41,759 bases of DNA from Erysipelotrichaceae bacterium (GCA_029101345.1 JAQXQU010000130.1:1-41759); one strand, 5' to 3'; counted from the stretch's first letter, positions 8,865 through 17,075 are shown. A program made the numbers and translations. Notes: generated from the sequence alone by a model not told the origin.

Positions 8865-8870
8865 ATTATA
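8865..8870 (-). promoter_or_regulatory. -10 box of hflX
   Basis: TATAAT on the minus strand lies 23 nt before the ATG, with a normal leader and AAGGAG site. The -35 region is weak (TTGTTT at 16-base spacing) and coincides with the ywaF terminator T-run. Confidence 0.5.
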
Positions 8871-8885
8871 GCCTATGGTGATGGC

Positions 8886-8912
8886 AAAACAAAAGCTCCT
8901 TTTTTAGGAGCT
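8886..8912 (-). terminator. Terminator overlapping the ywaF stop codon
   Basis: On the minus strand AGCTCCT, a five-A loop and AGGAGCT are followed by TTTTGTTTT. The ywaF stop TAA (8904-8906) begins at the end of the 5' arm. Confidence 0.8.
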
Positions 8913-9635
8913 ATGTCGGATTCTGCTCTTGATGATGATCGGCCCATACATGATCATTACCAGCAAGGCAATATAGACCGGGAAACCAGCTAGATGCGTG
9001 CCGGCAATATCATAGAACGGATAAAGCGGATTGCCTGGATCAACATACATCAGAAACATGAAGTTGGTATCAAGCAACAGGTTAATGCCAAGGGCAATGA
9101 CAGCCAGAACTGCCAAAATAGCAAAGCTCTTTGGCAATTGGCGAATATCCGGCTTGATGTCACCACGAACTAGCAACATGATAGGATACAGCATCAAAAG
9201 GATATGAATGCTGAAGGAATGCAGGTGCATGAAATTGAAAAGCGGAAGCTTCGTCCATGTTGGAAACAGCATTGCCATCATTGCGCCCGGAATGCCTACA
9301 GTATAAAGAAAGTTATCAACGGCCTTTGATGGACGATATGAATGATAGAGAATCAGAAAGATATTGACTGAGCATAAATGGAATGGCAGGTAGCAGAATT
9401 TATAACGGCCACCCACTGTGAGCCAGAACATCTTCCAGATTTCATCAAAGACAATGATGTAGGCAATGATCTTTCGGAAGCTCTTTGCCTTTTGTTCGTC
9501 AAGTCTTCGATAATAAAGCGAAACAAACGTGATGACCAGTATCCCCAAAGCCAGCCATGCCAGATGAAGTGGACCAAATAAATTGAAACCCAAGCCTTCC
9601 GGAATAGTTTCGACAGTATCGATAAAGTTATTCAT
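8904..9635 (-). CDS. ywaF: YwaF / TIGR02206-type membrane protein
   Basis: A 243-residue integral membrane protein with about seven hydrophobic helices. It resembles the YwaF (TIGR02206) family of uncharacterised Bacillota membrane proteins. Typical features are a helix near FNLFGPLHLAWLALGILVIT, conserved LPFHLCSVNIFL and LHSFSIHILLMLYPIM in the core, and GIPGAMMAMLFP. Its biochemical role is unknown. The ATG has no Shine-Dalgarno but lies exactly 6 nt after a TATTAT box with a good -35, so the mRNA is predicted to be leaderless. It follows the DUF1667 gene without an intervening terminator. Confidence 0.85.
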   Translation of the reverse strand: MNNFIDTVETIPEGLGFNLFGPLHLAWLALGILVITFVSLYYRRLDEQKAKSFRKIIAYIIVFDEIWKMFWLTVGGRYKFCYLPFHLCSVNIFLILYHSYRPSKAVDNFLYTVGIPGAMMAMLFPTWTKLPLFNFMHLHSFSIHILLMLYPIMLLVRGDIKPDIRQLPKSFAILAVLAVIALGINLLLDTNFMFLMYVDPGNPLYPFYDIAGTHLAGFPVYIALLVMIMYGPIIIKSRIRHSS

Positions 9636-9641
9636 GCATTA

Positions 9642-9671
9642 ATAATATGCCTGGATCTAGTTCTTTTTCAA
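9642..9671 (-). promoter_or_regulatory. Promoter of ywaF, predicted leaderless transcript
   Basis: On the minus strand TTGAAA (9666-9671), an 18-base spacer and TATTAT (9642-9647) are followed 6 nt later by the ATG. The -35 lies within the last codons of the upstream DUF1667 gene. Confidence 0.6.
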
Positions 9672-10019
9672 GGATTCCATATCTCTTGAGGCAATAATAT
9701 CAACGCCTAATCCCAGAATATCATGATAAACGACATCTCCATAGCTGACTGGAGCCTTTATTTCAACATCGGCCAAAACCTTTATTGCCTCTTTGATTTT
9801 ATCTTTAGGAAGCTGACCATCCGAAATGACCGGCAATACAGCATGAATGCCATTGCTGATACGGATTGTTGTTGTCAGAGTTCTTAAAGGATGGGTCAAT
9901 TCATTGATGGCATAGGTTCTTCCCCTTGGACAAAGGTTGCCCTCAACCTTGAAATCATCTCCCTCTTTTTGGATTTTCAAGCGACAGCCATTTGGACAAT
10001 TGATGCAGATCAGTTCCAT
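9657..10019 (-). CDS. DUF1667 small Cys-rich redox subunit
   Basis: A 120-residue protein of the DUF1667 family, found beside GlpA-like and FAD-dependent oxidoreductases. The N-terminus holds Cys5, Cys8, Cys12 and Cys30 (CxxCxxxC...C, ending GNLCPRGRTYA). This is like the Fe-S binding segment of molybdopterin oxidoreductases and suggests an iron-sulfur cluster. The start overlaps the stop of the preceding oxidoreductase by one base (TAATG), with GAGGTGG as ribosome-binding site. It is the last gene of the glpK operon. By position it may relay electrons for glycerol-3-phosphate oxidation; this is inferred. Confidence 0.88.
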   Translation of the reverse strand: MELICINCPNGCRLKIQKEGDDFKVEGNLCPRGRTYAINELTHPLRTLTTTIRISNGIHAVLPVISDGQLPKDKIKEAIKVLADVEIKAPVSYGDVVYHDILGLGVDIIASRDMESLKKN

Positions 10020-11257
10020 TATTCAACCACCTCCAAAACCAGTTCATCAGCAAACTTTTCAATGTCTTCCTTCTTTAGATTCAATTTGACCATCTCACTT
10101 GGAAGAAGAGCACTCTTTCTGATGACCTTTTCATAGCTGCCACTGCTTAGTTTCAGGGAAACATCATGATAGATATTGGAGACTCTGAAAGAAATTTCTA
10201 CATCCCTACCCTCTGCTAGATAGTGTGGCACCACATAGCCAATGCCCCTAGAGGCCTTTGTTTTGATACTCAAAGGGCGCTCATTGTGATTCAGGACATA
10301 ATCAGCGATATTCTCACCACATTTCTTCGCTTCCATAGCTACATAATCAACCAGATCATGGACATGCAAGGCATTGCCACAGGCAAAATAGCCAGGAATT
10401 GATGTCTGATACTGGTCATTGACTACTGGGCCCTTGCTAAAGCGATCAAGTTTGGCACCCATTTCATCAAGAAGACCTACATCTGGCAATAAGCCAACTG
10501 ACAAGAGCAGGCAATCGCATTCAATTTCCCTTTCTGAGCCTTTGATGACCTGTCTTTTTTCATCAACTTCAGCCAATGTTATGGATTTAAGACGAGGAAC
10601 ACCATGAACACTGACCACTGTATGGGAAAGATAGAGAGGAATATCAAAGTCTTCCAGGCATTGCTTGACATTTCTTGCCAAGCCATTGGAATATGGGCAG
10701 ATTTCGGCAACACCAATGACTTTGGCCCCTTCAAGAGTCATTCTTCGTGCCATGATCAGACCAATATCACCTGAACCCAGGATAAAGACCTTCTTTCCAA
10801 CCATAAAGCCCTTGATATTGGCATATTTCTGGGCACAGCCAGCTGTATAGACACCCTGGGTCCTTGCACCTTTCAAGGAGATAGCACCAGCACTTCTTTC
10901 CTTGGAACCAGCACAGATGGCAATGGCTTTGCCTCTGATAGTCTCATAGCCCTTCTTGGATTGAATCTTGACTTCATGATTAGCACTAGTCGCAATGACA
11001 ACTGTATTATAGGCAAATTCAATGCAAGGATTATCCTTGATTTGTCGGTAGCATTCAGTCGCAAATGATGGACCTGACAGTTCCTTATTGAAAGTATGAA
11101 GGCCAAAGCCATTGTGAATGCATTGCTGAAGTATACCGCCATATTCCTCATCCCGATCAATGATCAGAATCTTTCTTAAGCCCTTTTCATAAGCTCCTAA
11201 AGCTGCTGACATGCCAGCAGCTCCTGCTCCAATGACAATCAGATCATATTCTTTCAT
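10019..11257 (-). CDS. FAD/NAD(P)-dependent oxidoreductase (GlpB-like partner)
   Basis: A 412-residue pyridine nucleotide-disulfide oxidoreductase-type flavoprotein. The N-terminal FAD site is DLIVIGAGAAGMSAALGAYEKG. The second dinucleotide fold is VFILGSGDIGLIMARR near residue 170, and VNDQYQTSIPGYFACGNAL is the C-terminal FAD contact. After HNGFGLHTF the family's redox CxxC is absent, so it is not a disulfide reductase. The ATG follows the upstream stop directly, with AAGGAGG 8 bases before it. Together with its neighbours it forms the three-part complex often placed beside glpK in anaerobic Bacillota, likely moving electrons from glycerol-3-phosphate to NAD or another acceptor. The acceptor is unknown. 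Confidence 0.9.
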   Translation of the reverse strand: MKEYDLIVIGAGAAGMSAALGAYEKGLRKILIIDRDEEYGGILQQCIHNGFGLHTFNKELSGPSFATECYRQIKDNPCIEFAYNTVVIATSANHEVKIQSKKGYETIRGKAIAICAGSKERSAGAISLKGARTQGVYTAGCAQKYANIKGFMVGKKVFILGSGDIGLIMARRMTLEGAKVIGVAEICPYSNGLARNVKQCLEDFDIPLYLSHTVVSVHGVPRLKSITLAEVDEKRQVIKGSEREIECDCLLLSVGLLPDVGLLDEMGAKLDRFSKGPVVNDQYQTSIPGYFACGNALHVHDLVDYVAMEAKKCGENIADYVLNHNERPLSIKTKASRGIGYVVPHYLAEGRDVEISFRVSNIYHDVSLKLSSGSYEKVIRKSALLPSEMVKLNLKKEDIEKFADELVLEVVE

Positions 11258-12679
11258 CTAGAGATCCTCCTTGAGCTTCATTAAGGCAATTTCGGAACCT
11301 GGACCTTCCCTTAAGACTTTTTCCTTTGGAATGCCTAGTTCCTTGGCAAGTATTTCCAGGATCTGCGGTTCACAGAAACCTCCTTGGCAACCGCCCATGC
11401 CTGGTCGGCATCTTCTTTTGACGCCAATGATCGATCTAGCACCTAATGGACGATTGATGACATCCTTGACTTCCCCTAGTGATATCTTCTCACAGCGGCA
11501 GACAACATATCCAAAATCCGGGTTTTCCTTGATCAGATGATTTTTTTCCTCATCAGTCAGCTTGGCCATGATCAAAGGCTTTCTTCTTCTTTTGAATTCT
11601 GTTTTCAGTTCATATTGGTCATGCAGCAGTTCTTCAACAACATATTTGGCAATAGCAGGTGCTGCTGTTAAGCCTGGTGATTCAATGCAGGAGACATGGA
11701 TAAAGCCCTTGACCTTTTCATCTTCCTTGATAATGAAATCATGATTGGAACCGGTTGGCCTAAGGCCTGCGAAATTCCTGATGACATTCTGATAAGGAAT
11801 ATTCTTCATAGTTCGAGCAAGCTTTTCCTTAACGCTGTAGAGATCATCGGTAGTCTCATCATCATCCTTGTCATCAACAAATTCCGCTGTTGGTCCTAGC
11901 AAGGTGTTGCCATGAATGGTTGGCACGGCCAAAACGCCTTTGCCCTTATTGCTAGGCACAGGATAGATGATTGCATTTGTAAAATAGCCCTTATGGTCAA
12001 GAACATAGTATTCACCCTTACGTGCTCTAATACTATAGGTATCAATACCCAGCATTCCTGCAATTTCATCAGCTCTGACACCTGCACAGTCAATAACATA
12101 GCGGCTTAAGTATTCACCACAATCTGTCTTGACAACAAAATGGTCATCTTCCTTTTTGATGGCCATGACTTCTTCATTGAAATGGACATCAACATCATTC
12201 ATTTTCGCTTCTTCAAGCGCAGCATAGCAGACCTCCCAAGGGGTAATGATGCCTGTTGTTGGAAGATAGAGCCCCATAGTAATCTCATCTGCGACATTAG
12301 GTTCCCTTTTTCTGACTTCATCACCACTTAACAGTGCACATTCAATAGCCCTTTTCCTCGCCTGCTCAAATAAGCCCCAAAGGGTCTTTTCCTCCTCTTC
12401 CCCACTAGCGACAACAAAAGCACCAATTCTTTTGAAATCAACCTGCAATTCCTGGCAATAATCTTCGTACATCCGATTGCCTAAGAGATTGAATTTGGCC
12501 TTTAGTGTTCCTTCCTTTGGATCATGGCCAGAATGGATGATAGCTGAATTGGCACCACTGGCTCCAAGGGCCGCATCCGCTCTTTTTTCCAGAACCAGTA
12601 CTTCACATTTTCTTTTTGCTAAAAGGTGGGCAATAGTACAGCCGCTAATGCCAGCACCAATAATAATCACATCTTTCAT
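11258..12679 (-). CDS. Glycerol-3-phosphate dehydrogenase-like flavoprotein with BFD-type [2Fe-2S] domain
   Basis: A 473-residue DAO-family oxidoreductase. The N-terminus MKDVIIIGAGISGCTIAHLL is an FAD fold; the core holds GASGANSAIIHSGHD and FAGLRPTGSNHDFII. The C-terminal ~90 residues carry CRCEKIS...RRCRPGMGGCQGGFC, a bacterioferritin-associated-ferredoxin-like four-Cys cluster site, as in GlpA. The probable reaction is oxidation of glycerol-3-phosphate to dihydroxyacetone phosphate, supported by glpK directly upstream; a 2-hydroxyglutarate oxidase (LhgO-like) is the main alternative. I start at ATG 12679, which overlaps the glpK stop (TGATG). A longer in-frame version would run 36 bases into glpK and adds no conserved residues. 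Confidence 0.9.
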   Translation of the reverse strand: MKDVIIIGAGISGCTIAHLLAKRKCEVLVLEKRADAALGASGANSAIIHSGHDPKEGTLKAKFNLLGNRMYEDYCQELQVDFKRIGAFVVASGEEEEKTLWGLFEQARKRAIECALLSGDEVRKREPNVADEITMGLYLPTTGIITPWEVCYAALEEAKMNDVDVHFNEEVMAIKKEDDHFVVKTDCGEYLSRYVIDCAGVRADEIAGMLGIDTYSIRARKGEYYVLDHKGYFTNAIIYPVPSNKGKGVLAVPTIHGNTLLGPTAEFVDDKDDDETTDDLYSVKEKLARTMKNIPYQNVIRNFAGLRPTGSNHDFIIKEDEKVKGFIHVSCIESPGLTAAPAIAKYVVEELLHDQYELKTEFKRRRKPLIMAKLTDEEKNHLIKENPDFGYVVCRCEKISLGEVKDVINRPLGARSIIGVKRRCRPGMGGCQGGFCEPQILEILAKELGIPKEKVLREGPGSEIALMKLKEDL

Positions 12680-14148
12680 CAGTATTCCATGCACCCCTTG
12701 ACAGCCTTCTTCCACTGGCTGTATTTTTCATCAACTTCCCTTTCTTCCATCTTTGGCTCAAAAACATCACGATCCTTTTCCGCAAAGTCTTCCTCTTGAT
12801 AGAAACCGCAAGCCAGTCCTGCCAATCTGGCAGCACCAAGAGCTGTCATTTCCGCAAAGCTGTTGCGAATGACATCAATGCCGAGAATATCAGATTGAAA
12901 TTGCAATAGGAAGTCATTCATGCTGGCACCACCGTCAACCTTCAGTGCCTTGATCTTTTCACCTAAGTCATCTTCCATGACATTAATCAGATCCTTTGAC
13001 TGATATGCCATCGCCTCTAGTGCCGCCCTTGCCAGATGATTGCGATTGGTACCTCTGGTAATGCCAAAGATTGCACCTCGGCATTCATTATTCCAATATG
13101 GGGCACCAAGACCAGTAAAGGCCGGCACAATGATGACACCATCTGTTGATGGCACTTTCATTGCCATCTCATATGTATCGCTGGCCTTGTCAAATAGTCT
13201 CAGACCATCCCTTAGCCATTGGATCAAGGATCCGGAAATGAAGATCGAACCTTCAAGGGCATAGGTAGTATGGCCATTTATCTTCCAGGCCACTGTTGAT
13301 AAAAGGCCATTCCTTGAAATAATCGGCTGATCACCGGTATTCATCAATAGGAAGCCGCCTGTACCATAAGTATTCTTGATGGAGCCCCGCTTGAAACAGG
13401 ACTGACCAAACAAAGCCGACTGCTGATCACCAACCAATGAACAGATTTCCACTTCTTCATTGAAGAAATGGACTTTATCAACCATTCCCAAATGACCAGA
13501 TGTCTCAACAATCTCTGGCAGGATATATTCAGGAATATCAAATAGTTCCAATAGTTCATGATCCCAGGAAAGGGTATGGATATTAAATAGCATGGTTCTT
13601 GAAGCATTGGTGACATCAGTAATGTGTTTCTTGCCAACAGTCAGCTTCCAGACGAGCCAGGTATCAATTGTGCCAAAGAGAATATCGGGGTTGTCCTTGA
13701 CTCCTTCAACATTATCAAAGATCCATTTGATCTTGCTGAAAGAGAAATAGGGATCAAGCACAAGACCTGTTCTTTCCCGAATGAATTCCTCTTTGCCTGA
13801 TTCCTTATAATAATTGACAATATCAGAAGTCTGCCTTGATTGCCAGACAATGGCATGGTAGACAGGAAGCCCTGTTTTCTTATCCCAGAGGACTGTCGTT
13901 TCCCTTTGGTTGGTAATGCCTAAGGAAATCACTTCTGATGGCTTGAATTCGCCTCCTTCAAAGAGTTCTGCCAGAACTGCCAAGGTTGAAAGCCAGATTT
14001 CATTGGCATCCTGTTCAACCCAGCCTGGCTTAGGGAAATAGTTCTTGAATTCCCGCTGTGCTGTCTTGACTATCTGCTGATTCCTATCAAAAAGAATAGC
14101 TCTTGTACTCGTAGTGCCTTGATCTATTGCAATTATGTATTTTTTCAT
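12679..14148 (-). CDS. glpK: Glycerol kinase
   Basis: Phosphorylates glycerol with ATP to sn-glycerol-3-phosphate. At 489 residues it is a typical FGGY kinase: DQGTTSTRAILFDR at residues ~9-22, the glycerol-binding GITNQRETTVLWD, GDQQSALFGQ, and NTYGTGGFLLMNTG for ATP. It contains the block KVHFFNEEVEICSLVGDQQ, but I see no clear HPr-phosphorylated His site. AGAGGAAGGA precedes the ATG, and a TATAAT lies 26 bases upstream of it. It heads the four-gene glpK operon. No glpF glycerol facilitator is present in the window. Confidence 0.97.
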   Translation of the reverse strand: MKKYIIAIDQGTTSTRAILFDRNQQIVKTAQREFKNYFPKPGWVEQDANEIWLSTLAVLAELFEGGEFKPSEVISLGITNQRETTVLWDKKTGLPVYHAIVWQSRQTSDIVNYYKESGKEEFIRERTGLVLDPYFSFSKIKWIFDNVEGVKDNPDILFGTIDTWLVWKLTVGKKHITDVTNASRTMLFNIHTLSWDHELLELFDIPEYILPEIVETSGHLGMVDKVHFFNEEVEICSLVGDQQSALFGQSCFKRGSIKNTYGTGGFLLMNTGDQPIISRNGLLSTVAWKINGHTTYALEGSIFISGSLIQWLRDGLRLFDKASDTYEMAMKVPSTDGVIIVPAFTGLGAPYWNNECRGAIFGITRGTNRNHLARAALEAMAYQSKDLINVMEDDLGEKIKALKVDGGASMNDFLLQFQSDILGIDVIRNSFAEMTALGAARLAGLACGFYQEEDFAEKDRDVFEPKMEEREVDEKYSQWKKAVKGCMEY

Positions 14149-14174
14149 TGGAAAATATCCTTCCTCTATTAATT

Positions 14175-14180
14175 ATTATA
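14175..14180 (-). promoter_or_regulatory. -10 box of the glpK operon
   Basis: A minus-strand TATAAT gives a ~20 nt leader with a good ribosome-binding site. No convincing -35 is seen, so an activator is possible. No cre-like site was found close to it. Confidence 0.5.
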
Positions 14181-14225
14181 GTAAAAAAGAGACTGGCTCA
14201 CTAGCTAAACAACAGATAATAATGC

Positions 14226-14254
14226 TTGAAATATACCCAATATAGGTATATTAT
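14226..14254 (+). promoter_or_regulatory. csoR-copA promoter
   Basis: TTGAAA (14226-14231), a 17-base spacer and TATTAT (14249-14254) predict transcription from about 14261. This leaves a short leader before the csoR ATG at 14288. Both core boxes overlap or flank the two inverted repeats described as CsoR operators. Confidence 0.7.
14231..14251 (+). promoter_or_regulatory. Candidate CsoR operator 1 (between -35 and -10)
   Basis: A perfect inverted repeat ATATACC-N7-GGTATAT, centred on 14241. It fills the promoter spacer. Its ATACC / GGTAT half-sites match the pseudo-palindromic GC-tract operators known for CsoR repressors. Confidence 0.65.
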
Positions 14255-14258
14255 TTAG

Positions 14259-14275
14259 ATACCCATGGAGGGTAT
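14259..14275 (+). promoter_or_regulatory. Candidate CsoR operator 2 (start-of-transcription region)
   Basis: A perfect inverted repeat ATACCC-N5-GGGTAT, which contains the same ATACC-N7-GGTAT core as operator 1. It is centred on 14267, 26 bases from the first, and covers the predicted +1. Confidence 0.65.
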
Positions 14276-14287
14276 ATGGAGGCTTAT

Positions 14288-14578
14288 ATGAATGATTGTT
14301 GCAAAATGACAAATCGCAATGAAGAAGAAAAAAAGAAACTGATCAATCGCCTTAACCGCATTGAAGGTCAGATCAGAGGAATCAGAGGCATGATTGAAAA
14401 GGATGCCTATTGCAATGATATTCTCATCCAATCAGCCGCTGCCAGTGCTGCTATCAATGCCTTTAATAAGGAACTGTTATGCAGCCATATCAAAAACTGT
14501 GTTACAAGGGATATTAGAAATGGTGATGATCAGGTCATTGATGAGCTGATGGAAACCTTATATAAATTGATGAAGTAG
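14288..14578 (+). CDS. csoR: CsoR-family copper-sensing repressor
   Basis: A 96-residue all-helical DNA-binding repressor (DUF156/CsoR family) that releases DNA when it binds Cu(I). The ligand set Cys42, His67 and Cys71 (in DAYCND and LLCSHIKNC) fits the Cys-His-Cys site of true copper sensors; a formaldehyde or persulfide sensor would differ at the His or third position. The N-terminus has extra Cys4-Cys5. ATG 14288 is chosen over ATG 14276 because GGAGG (14278-14282) is 5 bases before it and overlaps the earlier codon. It is followed after 6 bases by copA and is probably autoregulated through the two operators upstream. Confidence 0.93.
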   Translation: MNDCCKMTNRNEEEKKKLINRLNRIEGQIRGIRGMIEKDAYCNDILIQSAAASAAINAFNKELLCSHIKNCVTRDIRNGDDQVIDELMETLYKLMK

Positions 14579-14584
14579 GTGAAT

Positions 14585-17035
14585 ATGAAACAATATGATA
14601 TCAAAGGCATGAGCTGTGCAGCTTGTGCCAGTCGCATTGAAAAAGCTATAAGCGGGCTTGATGGCATCGAGCAATGCAGTGTCAACCTTCTGACCAATTC
14701 AATGGCCATTGAGGGAAATGCCAGTGATGATGAAATCATCAGAGCAGTTGAAAAAGCTGGTTATGGTGCATCTATCAAAGGAGAAAGAAACAAGAAGAAT
14801 AAAATAGCTGATGATGATACCAAAGCAATCAGAAACCGTCTAATCATCTCCCTTGTCCTGCTTGCAATCCTCATGTATATATCCATGGGACATATGATGC
14901 TAAAGCTGCCACTTCCAGCCTTTATTGGTGATAACCTCATCGCTCTTGGGATTTTGCAGATGCTGCTATCGATAGCTGTCATGGTTATCAACCAGCATTT
15001 CTTTACAAGCGGCTTCAAGTCATTGTTCAACAAAGCACCAAATATGGATAGCCTGATAGCCCTTGGTTCTTCAGCCGCTTTCATTTATTCAACGATTGCC
15101 CTGTTTCTATTAAGTGATGCCATTGTCAAAGGTGACAGCATGAAGGCCATGGAATACTATCATGAATTCTATTTTGAATCGGCCGCAACCATTCTTGCCC
15201 TGATAACTGTTGGCAAGATGCTGGAATCAAGATCCAAAGGCCAAACTGCCAATGCCCTAAAGAGCTTGATGGATTTGGCACCTAAGACTGCCATCATACT
15301 AAAAGATGGCAAAGAAATCGAAGTCAAGATTGAAGATGTCAGAATCAATGATATCTTTGTCCTTTATCCAGGCCAAGCTGTTCCGGTTGATGGTGTTATC
15401 ATCAAAGGAAGCAGTGCCCTGGATGAATCATCACTGACTGGTGAAAGCATACCTGCCAACAAAAAGGAAGGTGATAGCGTCTATAGTGGCACCATCAATA
15501 CTTCCAGTTTTCTGACTTGCAAAGCCAATAAGATTGGTGAAGATACTACACTTTCAACAATCATCAGGATGGTTGAGGATGCTTCAGCATCAAAAGCGCC
15601 AATCGCCAAGATTGCCGACAAGGTCTCAGGAATCTTTGTCCCTCTTGTCATCACCATTGCCATCATCACAACCATTGCCCATTTAATGCTCGGCAACGGC
15701 ATGGGCCAGGCATTGGCTAGGGGCATCAGTGTTCTTGTCATCAGCTGTCCTTGTTCTCTAGGACTTGCTACTCCAGTTGCCATCATGGTTGCTACTGGTG
15801 TTGGAGCCAAGAACGGCATTCTGTTCAAAAGTGCCCAGGCCATGGAAGAATGTGGCAAAGCCAAAACTGTTGTCCTTGACAAAACCGGTACTATTACCAA
15901 AGGTGAGCCAACAGTTACTGATGTCATTGCCGAAAACAATGCTGAAAATAGCTTATTGACCCTGGCCTATAGTATTGAAAAAGGCAGCGAACACCCACTA
16001 GCCAAAGCCATTGTCAAAAAGGCCAAGGAGGATAACATCAGTGCTTATGAGGCTGAAGATCTTCTGATACTTCCAGGAAATGGACTTCTTTGCAAGATCA
16101 AGGACAAGGAAATGCTTGCCGGAAGTCTCAATTTCATCAAGGAAAAGGTGGAAATCGATGCCAGAACCATTGCCAAAGCAAAAGAATTGGCAAGTGAAGG
16201 CAAGACCCCTTTGTTCTTTGCCTATGATCATAAGCTGCTTGGGATTATTGCTGTCGCTGATACGATCAAGGAAGATAGTCCAAAGGCTATCAAGGAATTA
16301 AAGGACATGGGCATCAAAGTTGTCATGTTAACAGGCGATAATGAAACAACTGCCAAAGCCATTGCTAAAAAAGCCGGTGTTGATGAAGTCATTGCCGGAG
16401 TTCTTCCAAGTGGCAAGCAAGACGCTATTATCAAATACCAGAATGACGGCAAAGTCATCATGGTTGGTGATGGCATCAACGATGCCATTGCATTGACTAG
16501 AGCCGATATCGGCGTTGCCATTGGTGCAGGCGCCGATGTAGCTATTGAAGCGGCGGATGTTGTCTTAATGAAGAGTTCGCTTCTTGATGTACCGGCTGCT
16601 ATCAGGCTCAGCAGAAATGCTTTAAGGAACATTCATCAAAATCTCTTCTGGGCTTTCTTCTACAACATCATTGGTATCCCGCTGGCCGCTGGCCTCTTTG
16701 GTCTCAAGCTCAATCCGATGTTTGCAGCCCTGGCCATGAGCTTGTCAAGCTTCTTTGTTGTATCCAATGCCCTGAGACTTAATCTTATGAAAATCCATGA
16801 TAATCAGAAAAAGGAGGAAATAAAAATGAAAAAGACTTTGATTATTGAAGGAATGATGTGCGGCCATTGCGAAGCCCATGTCAAAAAGGCCCTCCTAGGC
16901 CTTGATGGCGTAACAGATGCGGAAGTCAGCCACCAGAAAGGCGAAGCTGTCATCACTTTGAACAAGGACATCCCTGATGCCTTGCTGAAGAAGGCGATTG
17001 AGGATGAAGGCTATAGCCTAAAGGATATCCGCTAG
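14585..17035 (+). CDS. copA: Copper-exporting P1B-type ATPase with N- and C-terminal HMA domains
   Basis: An 816-residue Cu(I) efflux pump in the membrane. Domains in order are: N-terminal HMA domain with GMSCAAC (Cys11, Cys14); eight membrane helices; actuator TGES; membrane metal site CPC (388-390); phosphorylation motif DKTGT at Asp432; SEHP; GDGIND (628-633); and helices 7-8 with YN and MSLSS. The hinge reads GDGINDAIA, with Ile where the family normally has Pro. A second HMA domain with GMMCGHC (Cys759, Cys762) follows a short Lys/Glu-rich linker from residue 748. ATG 14585 is preferred to GTG 14579. It is controlled by the csoR promoter and ends at a bidirectional pair of terminators. 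Confidence 0.95.
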   Translation: MKQYDIKGMSCAACASRIEKAISGLDGIEQCSVNLLTNSMAIEGNASDDEIIRAVEKAGYGASIKGERNKKNKIADDDTKAIRNRLIISLVLLAILMYISMGHMMLKLPLPAFIGDNLIALGILQMLLSIAVMVINQHFFTSGFKSLFNKAPNMDSLIALGSSAAFIYSTIALFLLSDAIVKGDSMKAMEYYHEFYFESAATILALITVGKMLESRSKGQTANALKSLMDLAPKTAIILKDGKEIEVKIEDVRINDIFVLYPGQAVPVDGVIIKGSSALDESSLTGESIPANKKEGDSVYSGTINTSSFLTCKANKIGEDTTLSTIIRMVEDASASKAPIAKIADKVSGIFVPLVITIAIITTIAHLMLGNGMGQALARGISVLVISCPCSLGLATPVAIMVATGVGAKNGILFKSAQAMEECGKAKTVVLDKTGTITKGEPTVTDVIAENNAENSLLTLAYSIEKGSEHPLAKAIVKKAKEDNISAYEAEDLLILPGNGLLCKIKDKEMLAGSLNFIKEKVEIDARTIAKAKELASEGKTPLFFAYDHKLLGIIAVADTIKEDSPKAIKELKDMGIKVVMLTGDNETTAKAIAKKAGVDEVIAGVLPSGKQDAIIKYQNDGKVIMVGDGINDAIALTRADIGVAIGAGADVAIEAADVVLMKSSLLDVPAAIRLSRNALRNIHQNLFWAFFYNIIGIPLAAGLFGLKLNPMFAALAMSLSSFFVVSNALRLNLMKIHDNQKKEEIKMKKTLIIEGMMCGHCEAHVKKALLGLDGVTDAEVSHQKGEAVITLNKDIPDALLKKAIEDEGYSLKDIR
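16826..17035 (+). CDS. copZ: CopZ-like copper chaperone, likely internal translation start within copA
   Basis: The C-terminal HMA domain of copA has its own ATG at 16826, preceded by AAGGAGG (16811-16817) at an 8-base spacing. Internal initiation would give a 69-residue protein beginning MKKTLIIEGMMCGHC, the exact length and layout of free CopZ chaperones. It is in the same frame as copA, with no stop between. Either the stop of an ancestral copA was lost so both fused and free forms are made, or the site is a relic. C-terminal HMA extensions are known in Bacillota CopA proteins; the separate product is my inference. Confidence 0.55.
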   Translation: MKKTLIIEGMMCGHCEAHVKKALLGLDGVTDAEVSHQKGEAVITLNKDIPDALLKKAIEDEGYSLKDIR

Positions 17036-17043
17036 GCATCAGA

Positions 17044-17070
17044 AAGGAATCCATGAAGGATTCCTTTTTT
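17044..17070 (+). terminator. Terminator of csoR-copA
   Basis: AGGAATCC, loop ATGAA and GGATTCCT are followed by a T6 tract, 10 bases after the copA stop. Confidence 0.85.
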
Positions 17071-17075
17071 CATGC

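Noticed and set aside
14276-14287. Upstream ATG of csoR as the start
   Set aside because: It overlaps the GGAGG site that serves ATG 14288, and its own purine-rich site is only 3-4 bases away.
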